From positions 49,218,113 through 49,282,112 of the forward strand of contig NC_089496.1 of NCBI RefSeq assembly GCF_036850765.1: 64,000 nt of DNA. The letters run 5' to 3'. The notes beneath the pieces were generated by a model. That model made no database searches. It was given only the letters and a program-made list of their open reading frames with translations, and was not told the DNA's origin. The position numbers were made by a program, and so were the translations under genes. Position 1 is the first letter of the stretch; each line of letters opens with the position of its first letter. Shown one piece after another: positions 42,421-52,560 of this stretch. Source of the stretch: Saccopteryx bilineata (taxonomy: Eukaryota; Chordata; Mammalia; Chiroptera; Emballonuridae).

Positions 42421-42430
42421 AATACTGCCA

Positions 42431-42961
42431 CCTGTGTTCTCTGTGGGATGAACTACGTTTATATGGGTTTCATATTAGGATTGTTGGAGAGGGGCTCTTT
42501 ACTAAGAAGTTGATGTCCTGCGTCTACCTTGTAGGGTCTAGGAACTCCCTCCGATGGTGCCACTTGGCGCAAGGACAGACAGGCTCGGAAGTCACTGAGG
42601 GGCTTCACTGTAGAGAGTGAACGCAGCTGGGTCCTTGAGGCCCTGTTTTCCCCTGCTGCCAGGAAACCGCACTAGAGTGAGCCAGCACAGCCACGTCTGC
42701 ATTAGGAGAGCGAGAGGGTAGCCCAGCCCAGCTCTCTCAAGTTCACGAGGACCAGTGGGGATGATCAAGCATTAGCAGTGCTCGCTCAGTGTGTGGAGTG
42801 CCATGTGCGTCCTCTACCGGGTGCAGGAAGGGGGCTGGGTATTCCTGAGATACCTCTTCTGTTTTATGGAACCCTGTTGACCTTTGTATCACCACAGCCC
42901 CTTTTAGTAAGAAAGCCACCAAGATATTTAAACAAGATGGTTTAGACATGTAAGTATCACT
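42431..42961. other. Single-copy sequence
   Basis: No gene or repeat recognised. Confidence 0.35.
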
Positions 42962-42995
42962 TATTCATTCATTCATTCATTCATTCATTCATTCA
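42962..42995. repeat. (ATTC)n microsatellite
   Basis: About eight ATTC units in a row. Confidence 0.95.
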
Positions 42996-42999
42996 GTCT

Positions 43000-43180
43000 A
43001 ATATTAGCGGAAGACTAACCATAGGATAGGAATTGGAGAGTCAAAATGAAAGAAGGCCAGGGTCCTTCCCTTGAGTAGTTCCCAGTGTCGGGGGTGGGAA
43101 GAGGGGGGGGGAGATGATGTAAACCATTAACGACCCCACCCGCGGGAAAGGGCTATAACTGAACTGGGGGTCAGGGCCAT
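43000..43180. repeat. Old dispersed repeat, part locally duplicated
   Basis: 'ccagggtccttcccttgagt', 'agttcccagtgtcggggg' and 'gatgatgtaaaccattaacg' look like a very old dispersed repeat of family unknown to me. Its right part, 43103-43179, recurs in direct orientation at 44402-44487 with few differences, which is a local duplication rather than family resemblance. Confidence 0.5.
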
Positions 43181-44401
43181 GAGAACACAGTGGTGATGGT
43201 GATTAGCTCTGTCTGCAGGAGGCCCTTAAGGCACTGGAGCTGTCTGTGTGCCTGGGACACATTTCAGGAAGGTGAGGTTTCCACCTCGTTTCACCCCCTA
43301 TACAAACCTTGGTCCATATTGACAGGAAAGCTGGACGAGAAAGATGCTGTCAACTTGTATGGTTACCGCTCCACCTCCGAGTCCCCCCAGCTTCATCTGG
43401 TTTGAGTTGAGATTAGATTTGCCAGTAGGGGATTCGTGACTCCATGGGGTGTGCTGGCACAGGCCTCCTGGGAGCTGAGGTTGGGAAGCCAGGTCTTCAG
43501 CACTGGGTACCCAGGGGAAAATGCCAGCTCCTTCCATCTTCCCTGCCGCCTGGCCGAAGGGAAGGGGCCCCACTGACTTTTCCCCAAGATGGGGCATGCC
43601 TGTCAGTATGCTGCCAGGATTGCTCTTGGGACGCTGGAATAAAGGACTGGCTCAGGGAGAGGACCCAAGGGACAGATTCTCCCAGGAAGCCTGTGGGACC
43701 GCGGGTAATTCTTTCTCCCTTCTTTGGAACCAGACTCCCCTCTCTATAAACCTGGTCATTCAGCCGAGCCTTGCCCCTCCACGCTGGCTCTGCAGGGCAC
43801 TCATGGGTATGCTCAAGGGCAGAAGCGTGGCCCAGCAGCACCTTGGATTCTCGGGGGCTCTGAGCCCAGTCCTCGGAGTCGTGGGCGCTGGTCGGCTGCC
43901 CCTTGGCAGGGGCGAGCAAATGGCCCTCACACACCGGCAGCATGCCCGGAGGCAGAGCCCCGGCCCCAGGGGGTGCACGGCCCACACTCCAGGCTGGGAG
44001 CATGTCAGGCTCCTGCTGGCCCAGCTCTGGGGCTGGCCGCTGCCAGCCGGGACGCCCAGCCCTCTGCTGGTTCCGCGGGCAGCCTGAGAGCGCTGGGGGC
44101 CTTCCCCTGCGGGCGAAGTCTAAATTTAGCCCAGAGAGGCGGTCTTCCCGTGTTGCTGGAGAAAAGCTCTTTTGACTGGAGTGGGCCTCGGCCTTGATGA
44201 AGGGGGAGGGCCCACATCTGGGAATATATAAACTTTATTGTCCTTGGATGACAAAATGGTCTCCCTGCCTACTGGTTTTCCACCTTTCTCGCCTGGAGTG
44301 TGGCGGTCTCTGCTTCTGACTGCACTGGCTGGAGCAAGCCGTTTCCTTGTGGCCTGGGGCCCCCGAGGCCCTGCCTCCGGGCTGGCGTTGACCCTGGGGG
44401 A
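43181..44401. other. GC-rich single-copy sequence
   Basis: No gene recognised. Large overlapping open frames on both strands (43497-44003 minus, 43521-44087 plus, 43724-44197 plus) are GC-driven, with no domain, conserved motif or splice support. Confidence 0.35.
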
Positions 44402-44487
44402 GGGGGGGGGGGAGACGATGTAAACCATTAATGACCCCACCACTTCCGGGAAAGGGCTATAACTGAACTGGGTGGGGGTCAGGGCCA
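44402..44487. repeat. Second copy of a direct duplication
   Basis: 'gacgatgtaaaccattaatg', 'gggaaagggctataactgaa' and 'ggggtcagggcca' repeat 43103-43179 in the same order and orientation, with two small indels and few substitutions by eye. The distance between the copies is about 1.3 kb. Confidence 0.85.
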
Positions 44488-44995
44488 CGTCTCGTCCCCA
44501 CTTCGCCTGAGGAGGCCGAGCTCCATGCACGCAGAGACGACAGGGAACAGGCGGCCGGGTCCCTTGCAAGGTCATGCAGGAACGTGAGGCCAGCGCCGTG
44601 CCCTCTCCGACCAGCCCCCAGGATGCTAAGAGGCGTGAAACAGCGCGGGGCCCTTTCAGGGCCCAGGGTCCCAGGACTCAGACGCCACCCTGGGCCCTCA
44701 CTGCAGTGAACACGAGACTCCCGTCTCGGAAAGACATGGGTCCTAAGGGGTGCTCCAGCCCGAGAAAGGTTTTAGGGCCTCTCCTGGCCCCGGGGCAGGC
44801 TCCTTTGGGGGTTCTGCCCTGGAACCCCTCTGCTGCCGTTTGAGTCTTATACGAATCGTTTGGGGAACCAACAAGTGAACATTCCTTTAAAAGCCAACTA
44901 ACTCCTAGTTCAAGGTCATGTCCCTTTTGACAAGTATTTCCTCTGGTGCCTAATGGTACGAGTTCTGGTTAACTCATCTAACGCAGGAGCTCTGA
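44488..44995. other. Single-copy sequence
   Basis: No gene or repeat recognised. Confidence 0.35.
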
Positions 44996-44999
44996 AATA

Positions 45000-45185
45000 C
45001 GGGGCAGAGAGCAGCGGACTTGGACGCCAAAGAGCTGGGTTGCTGGGTGGTCTGGTTTTACTGCCTATTAGCCATAGGACGCCGGGCAGGGTACCTGCTC
45101 CAACTTCTGTTTCCTTGTCGGGAAAACGGCGCTCACGGCTCTGTGGTCGGCAACGAGCGAGAAGATGTTACCTAGTTCTTCAAAA
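45000..45185 (+). repeat. MIR SINE fragment
   Basis: 'gagcagcggacttggacgcc', 'tactgcctattagccatagg', 'acgccgggcagggtacctgc' and 'tgtttccttgtcgggaaaac' fit MIR in order. Confidence 0.65.
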
Positions 45186-46255
45186 GCGCTTTTGCACAAT
45201 GTCGATTGCCTTCCCCACGAAATGACCTGGGCTGGGAGCCAGTGTTTGTTGGGATTTTATTGGTTCCCAAACAGCTCCCTCCCTCCACCCCATGGAATCC
45301 TCCTGTTTCTCACAGAGCCCCCCTAAAGGACACCAGCAGATCATGGGGACCACTCAGAAGGGGAAACCGTCACCATGTCAGTGCTGCGGTCGCCACCTGA
45401 GCCTGGAGTATTTTCTGACCGGGGCCCAGTGTTTTGTCATTTTCCCAGGCTATCCCGTGCAGCATTCGACATCAGATCTGGGACAAGCTTTCCCCACTTA
45501 ACGACAACTGATAGAAGGACATCAGACTAAAGTCTGAAAGAAATCGGGCTCTGGGCGAGGAGGGGTTGGAAAGGGACCCTCTTGCTGTAATTTTCCAGGA
45601 TGCCCTGGACAGCCCCCAGAAACTGTCAGTATGGAAAGAGCTCAGGAACATTTTACAAGCCAGTAAAACATTGTTAGACGGGTGATAGATTCCTTGGAAT
45701 TTATCTGCACGGTTGACGTCACTCGCTCAGCGCTGGGAGCCAGGCTGTCTCCATGTCTGTGGCCCCTTTTCTGGAACTGTTTTCCCTGCGGTTCATCCCA
45801 AGTGACCCTTTAGGCCACTTCCCTGTCAGAAACTGTTGGTTTGCAGCGAGCGGTGGCCATTTCTGGGCCCCTGCAGTTGGCAGGGAAGCTCTTCCTTCAA
45901 TCTGAGATGGAGAGGAGATGGATGGCTGCGCGGGGCTGAGGCCCGCCCTCCTGCAGACACACGTGTGGGCGGTCCAAGCCTCGCGCTTTCTATCTTCGCC
46001 TCTACAAGTTGCCATGACCGGTATCCTCCCCAGCTAAACCCCATCCAAAGAGGCTCCGCCCAGTTTTCTGCCCCCCCTGCCCGGAGGACTCTAGACCGGG
46101 CAGCATCCTGCCATCCTATCGAGTCCCTGTCTTTGTCACGGTTGACAGTGTCACATCATCTTTCCTAAGCTTTAGTGATCACACAACATGACATTCATTT
46201 CCATGTGGACATCTGGAAGACGTGGCCAGGGAAGGGAGGGGCAGGGGAGACGGGG
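45186..46255. other. Single-copy sequence
   Basis: No gene or repeat recognised. Opposed open frames at 45719-46168 lack domains. Confidence 0.35.
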
Positions 46256-46259
46256 ACAA

Positions 46260-46400
46260 AGGAGCAGTTATGGAGCACCTGCTATGAGGCTGGCCCCGTA
46301 CTTGAATAGCTTAACACACACGATCACATTTCGCTCTCACAACAGCTCCCTGGACTAGGACTGTCTGCCTCTCCTGCGACAGAACTGGGATGGATGGAAG
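46260..46400 (-). repeat. MIR SINE fragment
   Basis: 'tggagcacctgctatgaggc', 'tggccccgtacttgaatagc', 'ttaacacacacgatcacatt' and 'cgctctcacaacagctccct' are the reverse complement of the MIR 3' region. Confidence 0.75.
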
Positions 46401-46434
46401 CTTCGGAGCACTAGAAATAAAATGAAAAGTTATA

Positions 46435-46901
46435 CTCCTGTCCATGTCTCTTAGTCTCACTTTTATGTCCCCCCAATGTATGGAATCCTGAAGTTCTTGT
46501 TTTTTTCTGATTCGCTTATTTCACTCCGCATAATGTTATCAAGATTCCACCACTCTGCTGTAAGTGATCCGATGTCATCATTTCTTCTAGCTGACTAGTA
46601 TACCATGGTGTATATGTACCCCATCTTCTTTATCCAGCCTTCTATTTTTTTTTACAGTGATTAAAAGCCTTTAAGCAAACTCTTGGGAGTATGGTGGTTA
46701 CGGGGGGTGGGGGTAGGGAAGGAGGGAGGGGGGAGGGGTACAAAGAAAACTGGATAGAGGGTGACGGAGGACGATCTCTCTTTGGGTGATGGGTATGCAA
46801 CAGAACTAAATGACAAAATAACCTGGAAATGTTTTCTTTGAATATATGTACCCTGATTTATTGATGTCACCCCATTTATATAAAAATTTATTTATTAAAA
46901 A
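46435..46901 (+). mobile_element. Young L1 3' end with 5' inversion (twin priming)
   Basis: 46435 to about 46640 is minus-strand L1 ORF2 end ('gtatggaatcctgaagttct', 'cttatttcactccgcataat', 'gtatatgtaccccatcttct'). From about 46665 to 46901 the plus strand carries the 3'UTR ('agtatggtggttacgggggg', 'gtgacggaggacgatctctc', 'gaatatatgtaccctgattt') and a poly(A) tail. An exact 10-bp TSD AAAAGTTATA at 46425-46434 and 46902-46911 flanks the whole unit, so both parts came in one event. The L1 text is nearly contiguous across the inversion point. Confidence 0.9.
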
Positions 46902-46911
46902 AAAAGTTATA

Positions 46912-48154
46912 GGGCTTCTTCTTGGTTTTCTTGGGGGTTGGCTTCTCAGCTGAGGAGGTGACATCTTGTGCTGGGAACAGTAGAACAATGGCCCACATGT
47001 CCCAGCAGCAGGGACCTGCTGACACTCTGTTGGATGAAGGAACTGAATAGCACTGTGGGGTTTTCTAAGCAAACCACTCTCTTCTTCCCCCACAGGAGAC
47101 ACGGGGACAACCACACCTTGCCCTTCCTGACCTCTGGGATGGAGCGAGCCCTCGGAGATCAGCTGCTCTCAGGAAGGCTCTCCAGATCCCCAGTGCCGGG
47201 TGCCAGCAGTGTCCCACGACCTTGATGCTGCCCAGACCAGCCCTGGGAAGCAGGCGAGACCTCCAGCTGGCGAGACCCTGGGCTGACTCATCTGGCCACC
47301 GGAGCCTGAGCATCAGCACGCCCTCCTGCCCGCCGCTGCTGCCTCTGCTGTGACCACAGCGGCCACACAGCACGCCAGGGGGCTGGTCCCCGACCCTGAC
47401 CCTGCGTGCTGCTGGCCGCCCAGCCCTGAGACGGGGGTGTTCTGGCGCCAGCGACCTGGGCCAGCGTTCCCCCTGCTTCCCGCGGACACCCTCTCTGCCT
47501 ACAGCTCCATCCCCGCATCTCAGGGTTGGGGGAATGATTCTTCTCCCTGGGGGGCCCCGGGGCTCAGCTTCCAGCACCGGGGGGACTTGTTGGCCTCCTT
47601 CAGTCAGAGACAGCGAAGGCGGTTATCCCCTGCAGACAGGCGTCCCCCGGGTGTGAGCTGGGAACCCTGGGGTGCAGCTGCTGTGGTGGCTGTCCTGCAG
47701 AGAGGCCTGCCACCTTCTGACCTGGCTCTGACCTCGGCTCGAGGGGCGGCCACGCCCCTGCCATTTGCTCCTGCAGTCAGAGCGTTGGACACATGACGCC
47801 ATGGCACTTTCGGGTGTGCTGGAGTTGTGACAGATTCCAAGGAACATCAAAGCGCAGAACAACGGCCAATACATCACAGTCTGTCACCAGGGCCCCCGCC
47901 CCTGATTATCACATTAAAGCAGCAATGGGCACATTTCAGCCGGAGCTTAGCAGACGCCTGCTTGCTGGAACTCACGGTTCCTCCCTCCAGAGTTACACAA
48001 ATATGGCAAGGGTCCCATTTAAAAATCTGTGCTCTCTCGCCCATGTCCAGAGCTGAGGCTTTCCTTACACACACGCATGCGCACACGCACCCACGTGCAC
48101 AAGCACGCACACCCTTGCTTGCTAGAGGATGCCCCCTCGTCGGTCGCCCCGTAG
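46912..48154. other. GC-rich sequence, CpG-rich near 47.4-47.7 kb
   Basis: No gene recognised. A good acceptor ('tctcttcttcccccacag') ends at 47095, but no frame continues through it. The frame at 47287-47796 is proline- and alanine-rich with no domain, and an equally long frame runs antisense. Alternating CA-type text lies at 48065-48110. Confidence 0.35.
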
Positions 48155-48290
48155 ACTAGAAGGCCGAGTTGGATTCTGATTTGAGCCCTGCCATCGAGTA
48201 GCTTGAGAATCTCACATGATTAGTTGACACCTCTGGGCCGCGGTTTCCTCAGTGTAAGGTAAGGACGGAAACATCTCTATTGGCACATTT
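48155..48290 (+). repeat. MIR SINE fragment
   Basis: 'gagttggattctgatttgag', 'tagttgacacctctgggccg' and 'cggtttcctcagtgtaaggt' fit MIR in order. Confidence 0.6.
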
Positions 48291-48574
48291 CTGAGTTCAG
48301 TGGGTAGAGACCACGGACAGCATCTGCCAGGCATCCTGTTGTGCGTGCGTGTTTCTTGATGTGTTTCTTGTGTGTAACCCCCGGGATAGAGAGAGAACCT
48401 GCTCTTCCACGGGACCTTTGCTGAGAAGGACTTGTGTGAGAAGGTGAGGGAGGTCGCTTGTGGCTTGAGTTTCAGGTTATGAAGGAAACGCTTGCTGGGC
48501 TGCTATTTCCGTGGGTGGATCCTCACTGGGGCAGGAGTGGAGGGTAACCCCAGAAAGAGCCGTTGCTGGTTTTT

Positions 48575-48952
48575 TTATTTTTTATTTTTTTATTTTTCTG
48601 AAGTTGCAAACGAGGAGGCAGTCAGACAGACTCCCTCATGCGCCTGACTGGGATCCACCTGGCATGCCCACCAGGGGGCTCTGCTCTGCCTATCTGGGGC
48701 ATTGCTCTGTTGCATCCAGAGCCATTCTAGCGCCTGAGGCAGAGGCCATGGAGCCATCCCCAGAGCCCGGGCCATCTTTGCTCCAGTGGAGCCTTGGCTG
48801 CGGGAGGGGAAGAGAGAGACAGAGAGGAAGGAGAGGGGGAGGGGTGGAGAAGCAAATGGGCGCTTCTTCTGCGTGCCCCAGCCAGAAATCGAACCCAGGA
48901 CTCCTGCCTGCCAGGCCGACGCTCTACCACTGAGCCAACCAGCCAGGGCCCT
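48575..48952 (-). repeat. Bat tRNA-derived SINE (long type A)
   Basis: The minus strand starts at about 48950 with 'gccctggctggttggctcag', and a T-rich tail lies at 48571-48598. TSD GTTGCTGGTTTTT at 48562-48574 and 48953-48965. It has a single body unit and more substitutions than the copies at 27846 and 42026, for example a mutated B box. Confidence 0.9.
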
Positions 48953-48965
48953 GTTGCTGGTTTTT

Positions 48966-49915
48966 AGAACTGTTTTCCCCCAAACTCCAGAGCATCCAAA
49001 GAAAAGCAGGGTTATCTGCCAGAATGTCTCAGAAAGAACAACAGGCATGTGAATTCGATGTCACATGATCAGGCACGTGAAATGTCACACTTCTTTTATT
49101 ACTTTAAATTAAACTTGATGTGCTATTGTAGCCAGCCTGTCAGGGTGGTGGGAAATGTAGCCTCAGACCTCCCTGGGACACCCCCTCCCTCCCAGTTCCT
49201 GTGAGCATCACCCCCCCCCCACACACACACACACCAGAGAACTTCCAGTGGGGCCGTCTGGTCCTCAGTCTACAAGGGTGACTGCTGATGTGTTCACCTG
49301 CCAGGTCCTCATTGTCCTCAAAGGCTGGTGGCTCTGCCATCTCTTGGCAAAGCTTTACCATGACTGTAAGTTCTCCTCCAAGCCCCTGCCATCTCCCCAG
49401 AGGGCTGACGGGGAGGTAAAACCTCTCTATCTGGGAAGACAGGTCTCTGTCCCCTTCCAGTCCTGGAGGGGGCCCTGGGATTCTTTTCAGGCTTCTTTCT
49501 CTGATGAGACTGACCCCGTCATCTTCTGGAGAGGATAACCAGTAATCTTTCTGAAAACAAGGATGGCTTCTGCTTCATCGGGTGGGGGGAAAGGTAGGTT
49601 ATCGGGGTTAACGAGGACTCACCAATGCTTGACCAAGATGAAGGTGATAGGAGTGGAGAATTTGCTCAGAGAGACTTCAGGAGAGAGATTGAGAGAATCG
49701 CGTGGGAGACTGGGATAAGATCCTGGTCCCTCTGACACACTGTCTCTTGCCCCCTCCCCTGTCTACCTCCACAGAGTACCCAGGGTGGAGGAAGAAAGCT
49801 GCCTCGCGGAGCCCCGGCACCAGCAGAAGACACTCCGGCCACCTACATGGCACTGGCCTCTTCGTAACTTTAGAAGGAATCCAGCTGGACTGTCACGCCT
49901 GCCACTCTTGCAAGG
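48966..49915. other. Single-copy sequence
   Basis: No gene or repeat recognised. A C-run then CA run lies at 49211-49233. Confidence 0.35.
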
Positions 49916-49919
49916 GGGT

Positions 49920-50048
49920 GGGGTGGGCAGTCGTTCACCCCATTTTCCAGATGAGGAAACTGAGGTGCAGGTGGTTGAAAAGACTTGTCCAAAGCTGGTG
50001 TCAGGGTGGCAGGAAGCATCCAAGTCTCTTGACTCTTTTCTCAGATGT
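49920..50048 (-). repeat. MIR SINE fragment
   Basis: 'cgttcaccccattttccaga', 'tgaggaaactgaggtgcagg' and 'acttgtccaaagctggtgtc' are the reverse complement of the MIR core. Confidence 0.8.
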
Positions 50049-51484
50049 CCCGGCGTTGCTCACGGTGTTCTGATTCGGCTCCGGCGTCCTGGAAGCTTGT
50101 CGATCCATTGCGTCTAATTCCCCCTCCTGCGCCATTCTCTGCTCCTTTCGGGAAGAGAAGCTAGGAGTGGGGCACACGTCTTATAAGAGAATGTGCTGTG
50201 GACGTTGACTCATCTCTGGTGGGTCCCCAATGACTGGGCTATGGCCAGGGCGAGCGCATGTTGCCAGTTCTACGTGCATGCACTTGGTGACGGGAGTCAT
50301 TTGTATTAAAACCATTAATTCGAGTCTCAGAGAAGAATGGCAGGAAATGTATTTCTGACTATTTAGAAGTGACTCACTCTGGGACTATTTGAAAATATAT
50401 ATATTATTTTTTATCCATCAGTAGAATTGTCTATCGTCAATGTTATCTCATCACACCCAGGGATCCTTAGGTCTGATTACCCGTTTCCCTGAAAACAGCC
50501 CCCGGAGAGAGGGGGAGAGACAGAACCCACCACAGTCTCCACTGGGCTCACCCGCCCCACGCCACAGTGCCCGCCGCACCGATAACACCCCACCCTCCCC
50601 TGCAAAATCACAGAGGGCAGATAAGGAGAAAATGTGCCTTCCGGTTCCCAGTCATTTCCACAGCCCTTGGGCCACTAGGATCAGAAGAGGTCCCATCACC
50701 CGAAAATCTTGGCTGGCGTTCCACCCTTTGGAAGCAAAAAAGGAAAGAAAATGAAGGAGTGCCTCAGACAGAGCCTTTCTTAGGGGGCTCTGCCAGGATA
50801 GGGGGCTTCTGAATATTTAAATCGAAACAAAGGACGGCTAAGAGTTCCTGCTGTGCAGTCATTCCCAATTAGCACTCAGACTGGGCAGCCCGTCTTGGCA
50901 GAAAGCACCTAATCCAGCTTTCATTAGCAGGGATTTGGTCTCGCCAATTGGAAGCAGGAAAATTCACCTCCGCTCTCGACCAGATTCTGCCGGACACCCA
51001 GGTATTCGCTGCGTGGGGCCCTCTGCTCCCTGAACAGTCCAGTGAGCGTGGCTGAGCCTTGCCGCCTCCAGAGTGACCTGCCCTGAGCAGGGCTTCCGGT
51101 CGGTCGGTCGGTCGGAGAGCGAAGGGCCGGCCCCGCCAGCCTTCTGCCCTTGCTCCGTGTGGAGGGAGGGCGTCCAGATCTTTCTCTCCCACACAATCCC
51201 TGGGTTTGACACTTCCTGAGAAAGCTGGGCTTGTTCCCTTATGTGCCACCAGTCTGGAATGCAGCTCTTCCTGTTGGGAAGACAATGGTCTTTATGGGAA
51301 AACAAGGACTTTTCAAGGATACAGGGGACAAGGCAGGCACTGAGACCCCCGCTGGGTGAGGAGGGTGTCCCTTGGGCTCGATCATGTCTGCCGGGGGCAG
51401 AGCACAGCTGGGGGGGCGGGGAGGATGTCACGGGGAGATCCAGGTAGTAGGGGGAGCAGCCCAGAGTTTCCGACACAGGCTTAG
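50049..51484. other. Single-copy sequence; (CGGT)n at 51097-51115
   Basis: No gene recognised. A short tandem of about five CGGT units lies at 51097-51115. 50860-51000 contains several homeodomain-type words (AATTAG, TAATCC, CATTAG) and may be a conserved non-coding element. Confidence 0.3.
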
Positions 51485-51489
51485 GAGTC

Positions 51490-51670
51490 GGGGACATGGC
51501 CTATTGGCCTTCGCCATGCAAAGTGTGGACTAATAACCAACGTCACCCACAGTGCCAGGAGATGGCTAGAAATGTAGAACCCCAGCCCATCCAGAACCAC
51601 CGAACGGCAATCTGCATTTTCACAAGAACTCCAGAATATTTGTACCTTCATTCAAGCACTGCTCTCGGCT
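51490..51670. mobile_element. MER5A-like hAT-Charlie MITE
   Basis: 'gccatgcaaagtgtggacta', 'ggctagaaatgtagaacccc', 'agaaccaccgaacggcaatc', 'tgcattttcacaagaactcc' and 'attcaagcactgctctc' follow the MER5A consensus in order (old mammalian non-autonomous hAT). Strongly diverged. Confidence 0.75.
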
Positions 51671-52335
51671 AAGAGAAAGCAATAAAGCTTTTTTTTTTTT
51701 TTTTTGGAGTTGGGGGGTTAGTAATTTGACGGCAGAAGTGTTTGGGGCGGAGCCCGTGGGGCAGTGAGAGGAGCCCGTGGCAGCCGCCCAGGTGTGAGCA
51801 GGAGATGAGACAGGGCTGGCCGCCTCCCCGCAGGTGTGAGGCATCTCGTCAGAGGCCAGCCAGCATCGGGAAGGCTGCGTCTGGGCGGTAGGCACCCCGG
51901 GACCTGTGTTTTTGCAGTCAGGTGTCATGGCCGTCACCGAGTCTAGGTGCGAGCCTGGGGAGATGGGCCAGCACACGGGGCTGCCGCTGCTCCCGGTGCA
52001 GCCGGGGCTTCTGGGAAAGACATTTCGGAAGTTTCCTGCGGCTGCAACAAATTGTTGAGGTCGGCCTCACCGTGAGCGGCTCTCCCCAGTCCCAGGGCGG
52101 CCAGCTGCTGAAACCGGAGCTCCCGGGTCCTCCGTCCGCGCTTCACACGAGGTACGAGGTGGGCTGCCCACGTGCCCCAACCCCTCTGTTCAACCAGGGC
52201 AGCCCTGCACACAGGACAGGGGGCCCAGACGGCGTCCCCAAGCCTCTCGCCCTGGGGACAGGGGGTTAAGAACGGAGTGTGACCTCTGTCTGGACGGGGG
52301 AGGTCTGCGTCTGCAGGAAGAAGGGGGCTGGGTGA
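51671..52335. other. GC-rich single-copy sequence
   Basis: A T-run at 51691-51706 follows the MER5A relic. No gene recognised. Confidence 0.35.
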
Positions 52336-52339
52336 CAAG

Positions 52340-52560
52340 AGAGAACTCTTTCAGTGGGAAGGTTCTGGCTCCCAGTTTTGAGAAAGAAAAGGGTATGAAC
52401 TTTGCTGTCAGTTAATTCCTGCCTTTTCGATTGTGGCTTTGTGTTTTTGGCCAAGTTAATGTACCTCTCTGAGTCACGGTCTTCTCTCTAGTAGGAGATG
52501 AGAATAGCTTCTCGAAGGCTCTGAGACCCTGGGCGTACTCCCTGGCACATGGATGGCCTA
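52340..52560 (+). repeat. MIR SINE fragment
   Basis: 'gggtatgaactttgctgtca', 'gtttttggccaagttaatgt', 'acctctctgagtcacggtct' and 'aggctctgagaccctgggcg' fit MIR in order, including the 3' 'ccctggcacatgg'. Confidence 0.65.

Noticed and set aside
42962..42995. CRISPR-like array of short repeats
   Set aside because: It is an uninterrupted ATTC microsatellite with no spacers. No CRISPR array or prokaryotic feature occurs anywhere in the window.
43497..44197. Several long overlapping frames on both strands (168-188 codons)
   Set aside because: Mutually overlapping frames of similar length are expected in GC-rich non-coding DNA. No domain or splice structure is seen.
47287..47796. Open frame of about 170 codons in GC-rich sequence, with a good splice acceptor at 47095
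   Set aside because: Composition is Pro/Ala/Gly-rich, an equally long frame runs antisense (47065-47577), no domain is visible, and the frame does not continue to the acceptor.
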